A DNA stretch of 64,000 nt, taken from assembly GCF_009380215.1 (NCBI RefSeq), contig NZ_WHUG01000008.1, positions 236,257 through 300,256 on the forward strand, given 5' to 3'. Made by a program: the position numbers and the translations under genes. Shown one piece after another: positions 10,576 through 18,996 of this stretch. The stretch comes from Rugamonas aquatica. Its GTDB lineage: Bacteria; Pseudomonadota; Gammaproteobacteria; Burkholderiales; Burkholderiaceae_D. The notes beneath the pieces are model-generated. The model searched no databases and was not told the DNA's origin. It saw nothing but the letters and a program-made list of their open reading frames with translations. The first letter of the stretch is position 1, and each line of letters begins with the position of its first letter.

Positions 10576-12621
10576 ATGGCATCAACCCTGCAAAGCTGGA
10601 TCGGCGGCCGATGGATAGGCGCCGAAGCATCGGCGCCGCTTCACAGCGCCTTGAACAACTCGGTGATCTACCACACCCACGCCGAGAAGATCGACTTCGA
10701 CGAAGCCGTCACCTACGCCCGCAAGACCGGCGTGCCGGCGCTGATGAAGCTGGACTTCCAGCAGCGCGCCGCGCGCCTGAAGGCGCTGGCGTTGTACCTG
10801 GCCAGCCGCAAGGAAGAGCTGTACGCGATCTCGCACCTGACCGGCGCCACCCGCGCCGACAGCTGGGTCGACATCGAAGGCGGCACCGGCACGCTGTTCG
10901 CTTACGCCAGCATGGGCAGCCGCGAGCTGCCGTCGTCCAACGTGCTGCACGAAGGCCCGGCCATGGCGCTGGGTAAGAACGGCGGCTTCTCCGGCACCCA
11001 CATCCTGGTGCCGCGCGGCGGTCTGGCGGTGCACATCAACGCCTTCAACTTCCCGATCTGGGGCCTGCTGGAGAAGTTCGCCCCCAGCTTCCTGGCCGCC
11101 ATGCCATGCATCGGCAAGCCGGCATCCGCCACCAGCTACCTGACTGAAGCCGTGGTACGCATGATGCACGATTCCGGCCTGCTGCCGGAAGGCGCGCTGC
11201 AACTGGTCATCGGCAGTACCGGCGACCTGTTGGACCGCCTGGGCGGCGCCGACGTCGTCACCTTCACCGGTTCCGCCGACACCGCCGCCAAGCTGCGCAC
11301 CAACCGCAACCTGATCGCCAACTCGGTGCCGTTCACCGCCGAAGCGGACTCGCTCAACTGCGCCATCCTGGCGCCGGATGTCACGCCGGATGATGTCGAA
11401 TTCGACCTGTTCGTCAAGGAGGTGGCGCGCGAGATGACCGGCAAGGCCGGCCAGAAATGCACTGCCATCCGCCGCATCATCGTGCCGGAAAATATGGTGG
11501 ACGCCGTCGGCACGCGCCTGCGCGAGCGCCTGGCCAAGGTCAGCGTCGGCGATCCGTCGGTGGAGGGCGTGCGCATGGGCGCGCTGGCCTCCAAGGACCA
11601 GCAGCGCGATGTGGCGGAGCGGGTCGAACTGCTCGCGCGCGGCAACGAGGTGCTGTTCAGTGAGCGCGACGGCTTCAAGCTGATTGGCGACGGCGTCGCC
11701 AACGGCTCCTTCTTCTCGCCGACGCTGCTGCTGTGCCGCGACGGCATGCGCAACGACGCCGTGCACGACATCGAAGCCTTCGGCCCGGTCAGCACCATCA
11801 TCAGCTACAACGGCATCGACGAAGCGCTGGCCCTGGCCGCGCGCGGCAAAGGCTCGCTGGTCTCAACGCTGGTGACGAAGGATCCGGCCACCGCCGCCTA
11901 CGCGGTGCCGATGGCGGCCGCCTCGCATGGCCGCGTGCTGATACTGGAGCGCGAAGCTTCGGTCGACTCCACCGGCCACGGCTCGCCGCTGCCGCAGCTG
12001 AAGCACGGCGGCCCTGGCCGCGCAGGCGGTGGCGAAGAACTGGGCGGTATCCGCGCGGTGCGCCACTTCCTGCAACGCGCTGCGGTACAAGGCTCGCCGA
12101 CGATGCTGGCCGCCGTCACCGGCGAGTACGTGCGCGGCGCCAAGGTGCAGGAAAGTGAAGTGCACCCGTTCCGCCGCTACTTCGAGGACCTGAAGATGGG
12201 CGACTCGCTGCTGACGCACCGCCGCACCGTGACCGAGGCGGACATCGTCAACTTCGGCGGCGTCTCCGGCGACTACTTCTACATGCACTTCGACGATATC
12301 GCCGCCAAGGACACGCAGTTCGGCAAGCGCATCGCGCACGGCTACTTCGTGCTGTCGGCAGCGGCGGGGCTGTTCGTCTCGCCGGCGCCTGGTCCGGTGC
12401 TGGCCAACTACGGCCTGGACAACCTGCGTTTCATCACGCCGGTGGCCATCGGCGACACCATCCGCGCGCGCCTGACCTGCAAGCGCAAAGTGGACCGCAA
12501 CCGCACCGACGACAAAGGCGTCGGCCAGGGCGTGGTCGCGTGGGATGTGCAAGTGACCAACCAGAACGACGAACTGGTGGCCAGCTACGACATCCTGACG
12601 CTGGTGATGAAGCGCGCCTGA
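10576..12621 (+). CDS. paaZ: Bifunctional oxepin-CoA hydrolase / 3-oxo-5,6-dehydrosuberyl-CoA semialdehyde dehydrogenase PaaZ
   Basis: This 681-residue fusion opens the oxepin ring and oxidises the resulting aldehyde. The N-terminal aldehyde dehydrogenase domain (about 1-520) has the catalytic glutamate E256 in FTAEADSLN and cysteine C295 in GQKCTAIRR. The C-terminal MaoC/R-hydratase domain (about 530-681) carries GDYFYMHFDD and RIAHGYFVLSAAAG. The residue numbering agrees with what I recall for E. coli PaaZ (681 residues). A GGAGATAAAG ribosome binding site precedes it. It is the last gene of the block; the convergent marR gene starts 16 bases on, with no clear terminator between. Confidence 0.96.
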   Translation: MASTLQSWIGGRWIGAEASAPLHSALNNSVIYHTHAEKIDFDEAVTYARKTGVPALMKLDFQQRAARLKALALYLASRKEELYAISHLTGATRADSWVDIEGGTGTLFAYASMGSRELPSSNVLHEGPAMALGKNGGFSGTHILVPRGGLAVHINAFNFPIWGLLEKFAPSFLAAMPCIGKPASATSYLTEAVVRMMHDSGLLPEGALQLVIGSTGDLLDRLGGADVVTFTGSADTAAKLRTNRNLIANSVPFTAEADSLNCAILAPDVTPDDVEFDLFVKEVAREMTGKAGQKCTAIRRIIVPENMVDAVGTRLRERLAKVSVGDPSVEGVRMGALASKDQQRDVAERVELLARGNEVLFSERDGFKLIGDGVANGSFFSPTLLLCRDGMRNDAVHDIEAFGPVSTIISYNGIDEALALAARGKGSLVSTLVTKDPATAAYAVPMAAASHGRVLILEREASVDSTGHGSPLPQLKHGGPGRAGGGEELGGIRAVRHFLQRAAVQGSPTMLAAVTGEYVRGAKVQESEVHPFRRYFEDLKMGDSLLTHRRTVTEADIVNFGGVSGDYFYMHFDDIAAKDTQFGKRIAHGYFVLSAAAGLFVSPAPGPVLANYGLDNLRFITPVAIGDTIRARLTCKRKVDRNRTDDKGVGQGVVAWDVQVTNQNDELVASYDILTLVMKRA

Positions 12622-12637
12622 AAGCTGTCGCTGGCGG

Positions 12638-13150
12638 TTACTGGTTCGCCGGTTCCAGCGCCGCCAGCAGTTTAATCAGTCCGCTGTCCAGCAGCGCGAG
12701 TTCTGCTGGGTTCAGGGGCGACAGTATCTCGCGTTCGTTGTCGACGTGCGCGGCCACCGCGCGCTCGATCAGTTCCAGCCCGGCCGGGGTTAGCCGCACC
12801 AGCAGGCTGCGGGCGTCGGCGGGGTTGGGCATCCGCTCGACCAACGCGCTCGCCTCCAGCCGCTGCAGCCGGTGAGTCATCGTGCCGGAGGTGATCATCA
12901 TCGCCGAAAACAGCGCGGTCGGCGCCAGGCAGTAGGGCGCACCGGAGCGCCTGAGCGTCGCCAGCACATCGAATTCCCACGCACCCATTCCAAATTCGGC
13001 AAAGGTCGCGTCCAGCCTGCGTTGCAGCAGCGCGGCGCAGCGCTTCAGCCGTCCTATCGTCGCCATGCTCGCCACGTCCAGGTCGGGACGCTCCCGGCGC
13101 CATTGCGCCACGATGGTGTCCACGGCATCCATCGCTCTTTCATTCGACAT
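12638..13150 (-). CDS. MarR-family transcriptional repressor
   Basis: This 170-residue winged-helix regulator has the MarR layout: helices AALLQRRLDATFAEFGMGAWEFDVLATLRRSG, recognition region PTALFSAMMITSGTMTHRLQRLEASALVERMPNPADARSLLVRLTPAGLELI, then a C-terminal dimerisation helix. The ATG at 13150 has GGAG 6-9 bases upstream; a TTG 12 bases further up overlaps that site and is rejected. It is divergent from an EamA exporter, with two palindromic sites between them. It probably represses that exporter and itself in response to a small molecule, which cannot be told from the sequence. Confidence 0.88.
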   Translation of the reverse strand: MSNERAMDAVDTIVAQWRRERPDLDVASMATIGRLKRCAALLQRRLDATFAEFGMGAWEFDVLATLRRSGAPYCLAPTALFSAMMITSGTMTHRLQRLEASALVERMPNPADARSLLVRLTPAGLELIERAVAAHVDNEREILSPLNPAELALLDSGLIKLLAALEPANQ

Positions 13151-13165
13151 CGCACACTCCAATTT

Positions 13166-13221
13166 ATCTTGACATCAAGATTGTTTTTGATCAGACTTCC
13201 ATTTTATCTTGAAGTCGAGAC
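13166..13221. promoter_or_regulatory. Two putative MarR operators in the divergent spacer
   Basis: ATCTTGACATCAAGAT at 13166-13181 is a perfect 7-2-7 inverted repeat. ATCTTGAAGTCGAGAC at 13206-13221 is an imperfect copy in phase, 40 bases away. One abuts the marR start and the other ends 7 bases before the exporter start, so binding would block both genes. The shape is similar to operators of MarR/DUF24 quinone-sensing repressors such as B. subtilis MhqR (recalled). Confidence 0.75.
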
Positions 13222-13228
13222 AAATGCC

Positions 13229-14101
13229 ATGAGCGAGAAAAGCACGACATCGTCCCTGATCACCACGCTGACCACCGCGCTGGCGCCGGCCATCTGGGGA
13301 TCGACCTATATCGTCACTACCCAGCTGCTGCCGCCGGACCGGCCTTTCATCGCGGCGCTGCTGCGCACCCTGCCGGCCGGCGTGCTGCTGCTGATTTTTG
13401 TTGGACGCCTGCCGCCGCGCGCCGAATGGGGGCGGCTGGTGGTCCTGTCGGCGTTGAATATCGGCTTTTTCCAGGCGCTGTTGTTCATCGCGGCCTACCG
13501 CCTGCCCGGTGGCTTGGCGGCGGTGGTCGGCGCGATCCAGCCCCTGCTGGTCATGGGCCTGGCCTGGCTGCTGGAGCGGCGTCCGCCGGCGCGGCTGGCC
13601 GTGGGCGCCGGCGTGATGGGCGTGCTGGGGATGGCGGTGCTGCTGCTCTCGCCCGGCGCGGCCTGGGACGCGGCCGGCATCGTGGCGGCGCTGGCCGGTG
13701 CGGCCTGCATGGCGGCCGGCACTTATCTGACGCGCCGCTGGCGCAGCGAACTGCCGGTGCTGGCCCTGACCGGCTGGCAGCTGCTGCTTGGTGGCCTGAT
13801 GCTCGCGCCGCTGGCCGTGCTGGTCGATCCACCGCTGCCGGCGCTCGGCGCGGTGCAGGTGCTGGGCTATGCCTACCTGTCGTTGGCCGGTGCGCTGCTG
13901 GCCTATGCCCTGTGGTTCCGCGGGATCGCCCGCTTGTCGCCGGTGGCGGTGTCCTCGCTGGGGCTATTGAGCCCTTTGGTCGCGGTGGTGCTGGGCTGGG
14001 CCCTGCTCGGGCAGGCGATGAGCGGCCTGTCGCTGGCCGGATTGGCCACGGTGCTGGCCAGCATCCTGGCGGTGCAGCGGGCCTCCGCGCAGCGCCGCTG
14101 A
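13229..14101 (+). CDS. EamA/DMT-superfamily transporter
   Basis: This 290-residue protein has about ten hydrophobic segments in two EamA repeats (ALAPAIWGSTYIVTTQLLPPDRPF... in the first and AALAGAACMAAGTYLTRRW... in the second), typical of RhaT/YdcZ-like inner-membrane metabolite exporters. The ATG at 13229 follows the second palindrome directly; a long upstream in-frame extension crosses both operators and marR antisense and is rejected. The ribosome binding site is weak. It is probably co-transcribed with the nitroreductase 34 bases downstream and repressed by the divergent MarR protein. Substrate unknown. Confidence 0.88.
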   Translation: MSEKSTTSSLITTLTTALAPAIWGSTYIVTTQLLPPDRPFIAALLRTLPAGVLLLIFVGRLPPRAEWGRLVVLSALNIGFFQALLFIAAYRLPGGLAAVVGAIQPLLVMGLAWLLERRPPARLAVGAGVMGVLGMAVLLLSPGAAWDAAGIVAALAGAACMAAGTYLTRRWRSELPVLALTGWQLLLGGLMLAPLAVLVDPPLPALGAVQVLGYAYLSLAGALLAYALWFRGIARLSPVAVSSLGLLSPLVAVVLGWALLGQAMSGLSLAGLATVLASILAVQRASAQRR

Positions 14102-14135
14102 TACGCACACCTCAACCAACCATGGAGAGAACCAA

Positions 14136-14747
14136 ATGAACGTCAAACACCTGATCGAATCGCGCATCTCCGCCAATCGCTTCGACGCCGGCCGTGCGCT
14201 GAGCGATGCCGACATCTCCGAGCTGGTGCGCATGGCGACGCTGGCGCCGTCGGCCTACAATTTCCAGAACTGGAAATTCATTGCGGTGCGCACGCCGCAG
14301 GCGAAGGAGCGCCTGAAGGCGGTCGCCTTCGGCCAGCAGAAGGTGGCCGATGCGCCGGTCACCTTCATCATCGTCGGCACACTGGCCGCGCACGAAGGCC
14401 TGCCGCAGGCATTGAAGCCATCGGTCGACGCCGGGATCATGCCGCAGACGGTCGCCGATGTGTGGGTCGGCATGGCGCAAGACACGCACCCCGGCAATCC
14501 GCAGTTGCAGCGGGACGAGGCGCTGCGTTCCGGTTCGCTGGCGGCGATGACGATGATGCTGGCCGCCGAGGGCATGGGCCTGGCCAGCAGCGCCATGAGC
14601 GGATTCGATGCCGTCGGCGTGAAACGCGAATTCAACCTGGGAGAGGCCGACGTGCCGGTCATGCTGCTGTCGATCGGCTACGCCGCCGCCGGCAACTGGC
14701 CGCAGAAAGTGCGCAAGCCGCTGCGGGAAGTGATGGAATTCGTCTGA
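14136..14747 (+). CDS. Nitroreductase-family NAD(P)H-dependent oxidoreductase
   Basis: This 203-residue FMN-binding protein begins with the family pattern LIESRISANRFDAGRALSDADISELVRMATLAPSAYNFQNWKFIAV, where the ISANRF and SAYNFQNW segments bind FMN. Later SLAAMTMMLAAEGMGLASSAMSGFDAVGVKREF and MLLSIGYAAAGNWPQKVRKPL match YodC/MhqN-type enzymes. It likely reduces quinones or nitroaromatics in the cytosol. GGAGAG precedes the start. Grouping with MarR and an exporter suggests a small electrophile-detoxification unit; that is inference. Confidence 0.88.
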   Translation: MNVKHLIESRISANRFDAGRALSDADISELVRMATLAPSAYNFQNWKFIAVRTPQAKERLKAVAFGQQKVADAPVTFIIVGTLAAHEGLPQALKPSVDAGIMPQTVADVWVGMAQDTHPGNPQLQRDEALRSGSLAAMTMMLAAEGMGLASSAMSGFDAVGVKREFNLGEADVPVMLLSIGYAAAGNWPQKVRKPLREVMEFV

Positions 14748-14839
14748 AGCACAGCTGAGATAACAATGGCGCCGGGGACTGGATTTTCCCGGCGCGTCGG
14801 CGCAGAATGCTGGCTACTTCTCACGACAGGGCAGCAGAC

Positions 14840-15268
14840 ATGGCGCAGACTTTTCACAAGCAATCGATAGGCTACAACCCGCTGCTCAGCGCGCGCGACT
14901 GGACGGTGTGGGGGTGCATATTGGCCGGATGTCTGGCGGCCGGCCTGCTGTTGAACCGATGGATGCCGAACGAGATGGTGCGGCATATACTCATCGGCAG
15001 CGTCATTGGGCAACTGCCGTCGTTGCTGACCTGCCTTCCGGTGCGCGGCACCGTGAGCGCGGCGGGCGAGACGGCATTCATGGGCCGCGTGCAGCAGTTC
15101 GGCTTCATCCCTGCCGGCGAAACCGGCGAAGGGCGCATCTTCCACCACAAGGGGCCACGCTGGATGCGCTGGGACTCCAACCGCATCGTGATCCGCTCCG
15201 CCGGCGACGTCCTGCACGTCACCGCGCCGCTGTACTTCTACCGGCGGCTCAAGCGCGCGCAGAAATAG
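14840..15268 (+). CDS. Small predicted membrane protein of unknown function
   Basis: I do not recognise this 142-residue protein. Residues about 22-39 (VWGCILAGCLAAGLLLNR) form one hydrophobic segment, followed by an amphipathic region MVRHILIGSVIGQLPSLLTCLPVRG and a basic, probably cytosolic C-terminus rich in Arg/Trp (HHKGPRWMRWDSNRIVIRSAGDVLHVTAPLYFYRRLKRAQK). A start at 14807 would add 11 residues; 14840 is chosen because CAGGGCAGC lies just upstream. It is convergent with the toxin gene. A GC-rich hairpin (arms 14769-14776 and 14788-14795) precedes it without a U-tract. Confidence 0.6.
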   Translation: MAQTFHKQSIGYNPLLSARDWTVWGCILAGCLAAGLLLNRWMPNEMVRHILIGSVIGQLPSLLTCLPVRGTVSAAGETAFMGRVQQFGFIPAGETGEGRIFHHKGPRWMRWDSNRIVIRSAGDVLHVTAPLYFYRRLKRAQK

Positions 15269-15276
15269 GGAATCGC

Positions 15277-15636
15277 TCAATCTCCCGTTTCTGCCTCCAG
15301 CGCCGCCTGTAGCCTGGCCATGGCGTCTTCCGTCACTTCCGCAGGCGTGTCCTCGACGAACCTGGCCTTGCGCGCAGCATAGTCGAGAAAGCGCGCCTGG
15401 TTGACGATCGCTGCGCCTTGTGTTCTGGTGCCTGTACCCATCAAGCTGGTCGCCCATCCGCGAACCCTGTCGATGTTGGCGCCTTGGGTAATCGGCGCCA
15501 TCAAAACGCGGCCCTGTTTGTTGGATTCCGAATTGGACAGCACCAGTGCCGGCCGCATACCGTGGATCTCCGTTCCTACCGTCGGGTCCATGGAAATCAA
15601 ATAGATTTCGCCCTGCCTGGGGCAGCGCCGCTTCAT
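15277..15636 (-). CDS. MazF/PemK-type endoribonuclease toxin
   Basis: This 119-residue protein has the PemK/MazF/CcdB-fold opening RQGEIYLISMDPTVGTEIHGMRPALVLSNSESNK, where R7-G9 and the arginine in the MRPALV segment are part of the RNA-cleaving site. It continues with APITQGANIDRVRGWATSLMG. It should be an mRNA interferase neutralised by the adjacent AbrB-type antitoxin. Its ATG overlaps the antitoxin stop by four bases (ATGA at 15633-15636). The frame is open upstream, but this is antitoxin coding sequence. It most resembles the ChpB/PemK branch. Confidence 0.9.
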   Translation of the reverse strand: MKRRCPRQGEIYLISMDPTVGTEIHGMRPALVLSNSESNKQGRVLMAPITQGANIDRVRGWATSLMGTGTRTQGAAIVNQARFLDYAARKARFVEDTPAEVTEDAMARLQAALEAETGD

Positions 15637-15887
15637 CGCTCGGAACCTGTTGGACGCATGTTTTCCCATGCCTGAAGATCGTCGGGCATGGGCGCTTTGA
15701 GATCGCACTGGGCATTGAGTTCCGCAGCCGTCGGGCGCGTGCGTTTTGCCTTGATGAGCAAGCCGTCCGGTGTCGCTTGCAGCGATACGGTCTGACCCAC
15801 GGAGAAGCCCATGAGGCGCAATATGGCCGGCGGCAGAGCTACTCCAACGGAATTTCCCTGTCGGCGTATGGTCGCTTCTGTCTCCAT
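15633..15887 (-). CDS. AbrB/MazE-type antitoxin
   Basis: This 84-residue protein starts METEATIRRQGNSVGVALPP, the swapped-hairpin AbrB DNA-binding fold (RRQGNSVGVALPPAILRLMGFSVGQTVSL), and ends in a less ordered acidic/basic tail that should bind and block the toxin. The ATG at 15887 follows GGAGGAATC; a TTG 15 bases upstream includes that ribosome binding site and is rejected. Typical MazE-like antitoxins of this size autoregulate their operon together with the toxin, probably through the inverted repeat just upstream. Confidence 0.9.
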   Translation of the reverse strand: METEATIRRQGNSVGVALPPAILRLMGFSVGQTVSLQATPDGLLIKAKRTRPTAAELNAQCDLKAPMPDDLQAWENMRPTGSER

Positions 15888-15900
15888 GATTCCTCCAATC

Positions 15901-15960
15901 AAAGTAATACCATGTAAGACTAGGCCGCTGAAAAGCAGCCGTCAAACATAGTATTACCTT
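15901..15960. promoter_or_regulatory. Inverted repeat upstream of the toxin-antitoxin pair (putative autoregulatory operator)
   Basis: AAAGTAATACCATG at 15901-15914 and, on the opposite strand, AAGGTAATACTATG at 15960-15947 match at 12 of 14 bases. They bracket the spacer upstream of the antitoxin start (15887). The left arm lies 13 bases before the start codon and the spacer is too AT-rich for chance GC palindromes. The operator role is inferred from position. Confidence 0.6.
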
Positions 15961-15972
15961 GCTTGCGAAGGA

Positions 15973-17202
15973 TCAAGCGCGCAAGCCGAACGGATCGTCA
16001 ATGCTGTGCGCCGGTTCGGTGAACCATTTCGGGCCGTTCTCGGTCATGTAGAAATGGTCCTCGTGGCGCACGCCGAATTCGCCGGGGATGCAGATCATCG
16101 GCTCGTTCGAGAAGCACATGCCCACGTCCAGCGGCGTCTTGTCACCGCCGACCAGATACGGCCACTCGTGGATATCCAGACCGATGCCGTGGCCGGTGCG
16201 GTGCGGCAGGCCTGGCAGCTTGTAGCCGGGACCGAAACCATCCGCCTCCAGCGAACGGCGCGCGGCCATGTCCACCTGCTCGCACGGCACGCCCAGCTGC
16301 GCCGCTGCGAACGCCGCCAGCTGCGCCGCCTTCTCGCTGTTCCACACCGAGCGCTGACGCTCGCTGATTTCGCCGTACACATAGGTGCGCGTGATGTCGG
16401 AAATGTAGTTGTGCAGTTTGCAGCCTGTATCGATCAGCACAGTGTCGCCGGCTTGCAACGTTTGCACATAGCTCACACCGTGCGGATAGGCGGTCGCTTC
16501 GCCGAACAGCACGATCACGAAGTACGAACCGGACGCGCCGACCTTGCGGTGCGCGCGGTTGATGAACTCTTCCACTTCGACCGTGGTGATCCCTTCGCGC
16601 AGCATGCTGGCGGTGGCTACATGCACGGCCAGCGTCATGTCCTTGGCGCGCTGCATCAGCGCGATTTCATTGGCGGACTTGCGGGTGCGGCAGTGCGCCG
16701 TGACCTGGCGCGCGTTCTCCAGCGCGTAGCCTTCGGCCAGCGGACGGATGCCGTCGTAGATGAAGAAGGCCGCGCTTTCGCAAATGCCGATGCGCGGCGC
16801 TACGCCGCCCGCTGCGGCAGGCGCGATGCCCATGCGCTTGAGCGTATCGACGAACAGCTGGTACGGGCTCTCGTGCTCATGCCAGGTATTGACGCTGCCC
16901 TCGACCACCATGAAGTCCTTCAGCGTGCTCTCTTCGAAAGCAGGAGCGATGTACTCGACCGCGCCGCTGGCCGGCAGGATGGCGCCGACCATGCGTTCGC
17001 TGGCGTGCCACTTGGTGCCGGTGAAGTAGGTCATGTTGGAACCGGCGTTGACGTAGATGGCGGCGATGCCCTGATCGCGCATGTAAGCCTGCGCGCGCGC
17101 CAGGCGCTGGAGATGCTCGTCCTTGCCGATAGGGACCGCGCCTGCGGTCATGTTGGACAAGGAGGCCAGTGCCTCTTCTATGGTTTTTCCGCCAATAGTC
17201 AT
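15973..17202 (-). CDS. M24-family Xaa-Pro aminopeptidase-like metallopeptidase
   Basis: This 409-residue cytosolic enzyme has a creatinase N-terminal domain (about 30-175) and a pita-bread M24 catalytic domain. The five metal ligands are visible as D258 (LIDTG), D269 (YISDITRTYVYG), H338 (HRTGHGIGLDIHE), E367 (SNEPMI) and E381 (GVRHEDHF). It should cleave N-terminal X-Pro bonds or a related amide; ectoine hydrolase and creatinase share the fold, so the substrate is open. The ATG at 17202 follows AGGGATATAAAA; an in-frame extension upstream has no support. The toxin-antitoxin pair lies downstream on the same strand. Confidence 0.88.
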   Translation of the reverse strand: MTIGGKTIEEALASLSNMTAGAVPIGKDEHLQRLARAQAYMRDQGIAAIYVNAGSNMTYFTGTKWHASERMVGAILPASGAVEYIAPAFEESTLKDFMVVEGSVNTWHEHESPYQLFVDTLKRMGIAPAAAGGVAPRIGICESAAFFIYDGIRPLAEGYALENARQVTAHCRTRKSANEIALMQRAKDMTLAVHVATASMLREGITTVEVEEFINRAHRKVGASGSYFVIVLFGEATAYPHGVSYVQTLQAGDTVLIDTGCKLHNYISDITRTYVYGEISERQRSVWNSEKAAQLAAFAAAQLGVPCEQVDMAARRSLEADGFGPGYKLPGLPHRTGHGIGLDIHEWPYLVGGDKTPLDVGMCFSNEPMICIPGEFGVRHEDHFYMTENGPKWFTEPAHSIDDPFGLRA

Positions 17203-17357
17203 TTTTATATCCCTGAATTGATTTGCGTGGCCGCACGGATCTGGTGTCTGCGCTAGCCGACGATCATAACAGTTTTGCCCGCGCGGCCAAGTCACAAACA
17301 GGTAATACGCCGATGCTAGTGTGCCGAATTCTGCATCCACTTCAGGACTTGTCTATC

Positions 17358-18986
17358 ATGTCGTTTGCCCCTATTTTTCGCCCCCGCCAATTGCTGATTC
17401 CAACCGCCATTGCCATCGCGCTGACCGCTGTCGCCTGCGGCGGCGACCAGCCCGCAGCCGTCGTCGTGCCACCTGTGCCAAGCGGCCGCTGGATCGCCGG
17501 CGACCTGCACACCCACACCACCCAGTCGCCGGACACGGACATCACCCAGACGCTGGACAAGGTGCTGACCAAGGCCTTCACCACCTATGGCCTGGACTGG
17601 ATGGCCGTCAGCAACCACCTGCGGTTGTCGTCGCGTGACGAGAAGGGGGCGGCGCTTCCTGCGGCGATCCCGCTGTCGACCGGCGTGGAGCGCTACGAGA
17701 TCCCGCGCGTGCAGGCCTTGCAGGCGGCAGGCAGCTACGCCGACAAACTGATCTTCTCCGGCTTCGAATGGGATATGCCGACCCACGACCATATCGGCAT
17801 CGGCCTGTTCGAGGGCGGCGACAAGCTGGCCTCCAGCACCAGGGGCATGAAGGAGTTCGAGTACCTGTTCACCACCCGCGACCCGGCGCTGTTCGATGCC
17901 GCCGATGTCGCCGCATGGAAGTCCAAATACGGAACCTCCCGCTACAACGCCACCGCCGATGACGCGCTGAAGGCGATCAGCTGGCTGAAGGACAATTACC
18001 CGGACACCAGCTACGCCGTGGTCAACCACCCGTCGCGAAACAAGGGCAGCTACACCGTGGACGACTTCCGTCGCTTCAACGACATCGCACCGAATATCGT
18101 GTTCGCCATCGAAGGCATGGTCGGTAATCAGATGGAGCCGGATCGCGGCGGTTACACGGCCGCCTACACGCCGGAGAACGCGCCGCTGCGTGCATACGGC
18201 GGCGTCGATTACGTCGTCGCCAAGGTGGGCGGCGTGTGGGATGCGCTGCTCGGCGAAGGGCGCCGCATCTGGAACCTGACCGATTCGGACACGCACTTCA
18301 AAATCGTCGGCAACAGCAGCAGCGGCTACTTCCCCGGCGAGTATGCGAAGAACTATGTCTTCAACGGCGCACAGGGCAAGCCGGCCGCGAAGGATCTGCT
18401 GCAAGGTCTGCGCTCCGGCAAAATGTTCTCGGTCTACGGGGATCTGATCAACGCGCTGGACTTCAACCTGGCCAGCAAGGATGACCGCAAGGAGATGGGC
18501 GGGGAGCTGAAGGTCGTCAGCGGCGACAAGGTGACGATCACGATCCGCTTCAAGTCGCCGGCCAGGAACAACTACGAGAAGCCGGTGGACAGCGGCACCG
18601 CCGCCAACGTCAAGCCGGTGGTCGACCACGTCGACCTGATCGTCGGCGACGTGGGCGCCAAGGCCGCGCCGGGCAGCGCCGCCTACAGCATCGCCACCAA
18701 CGCCAGCACGCGCGTGGTGAAGCGCTTCACCAGCGCGGACTGGAAGGTCGATGCGGACGGCTACTTCAGCATCAGCTACGAAACCACCGCCAGCAAGAAC
18801 CAGTACTACCGCCTGCGCGGCACCAACCTCGGCACCGATGTCGCCGGCCTGACCCAGGACGGCGAACCGCTGGCCGACCAGCGCACCGGCACCGCCGATA
18901 ACACGGCGCGCTTCAACGACATCAACGACCGCAACTACCGCAGCCTGTGGTTCTATTCGAACCCGGTGTTCGTCAGCCTGCGCTGA
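17358..18986 (+). CDS. CehA/McbA-like PHP-domain metallohydrolase, putative lipoprotein
   Basis: This 542-residue protein starts with a signal peptide ending in ALTAVAC; C27 could be lipidated, although the -3 residue is alanine rather than leucine. The PHP metal motif GDLHTHT follows (H51, H53), then WMAVSNH near 82 and FSGFEWD near 137. The C-terminus (YRSLWFYSNPVFVSL) is the usual end of CehA/McbA-type phosphoesterase-like proteins, whose best studied members hydrolyse carbaryl or periplasmic phosphoesters. Predicted in the cell envelope. Natural substrate unknown. It is divergent from the M24 gene and convergent (10 bases) with the M4 protease gene. Confidence 0.85.
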   Translation: MSFAPIFRPRQLLIPTAIAIALTAVACGGDQPAAVVVPPVPSGRWIAGDLHTHTTQSPDTDITQTLDKVLTKAFTTYGLDWMAVSNHLRLSSRDEKGAALPAAIPLSTGVERYEIPRVQALQAAGSYADKLIFSGFEWDMPTHDHIGIGLFEGGDKLASSTRGMKEFEYLFTTRDPALFDAADVAAWKSKYGTSRYNATADDALKAISWLKDNYPDTSYAVVNHPSRNKGSYTVDDFRRFNDIAPNIVFAIEGMVGNQMEPDRGGYTAAYTPENAPLRAYGGVDYVVAKVGGVWDALLGEGRRIWNLTDSDTHFKIVGNSSSGYFPGEYAKNYVFNGAQGKPAAKDLLQGLRSGKMFSVYGDLINALDFNLASKDDRKEMGGELKVVSGDKVTITIRFKSPARNNYEKPVDSGTAANVKPVVDHVDLIVGDVGAKAAPGSAAYSIATNASTRVVKRFTSADWKVDADGYFSISYETTASKNQYYRLRGTNLGTDVAGLTQDGEPLADQRTGTADNTARFNDINDRNYRSLWFYSNPVFVSLR

Positions 18987-18996
18987 CCTCCACCGC

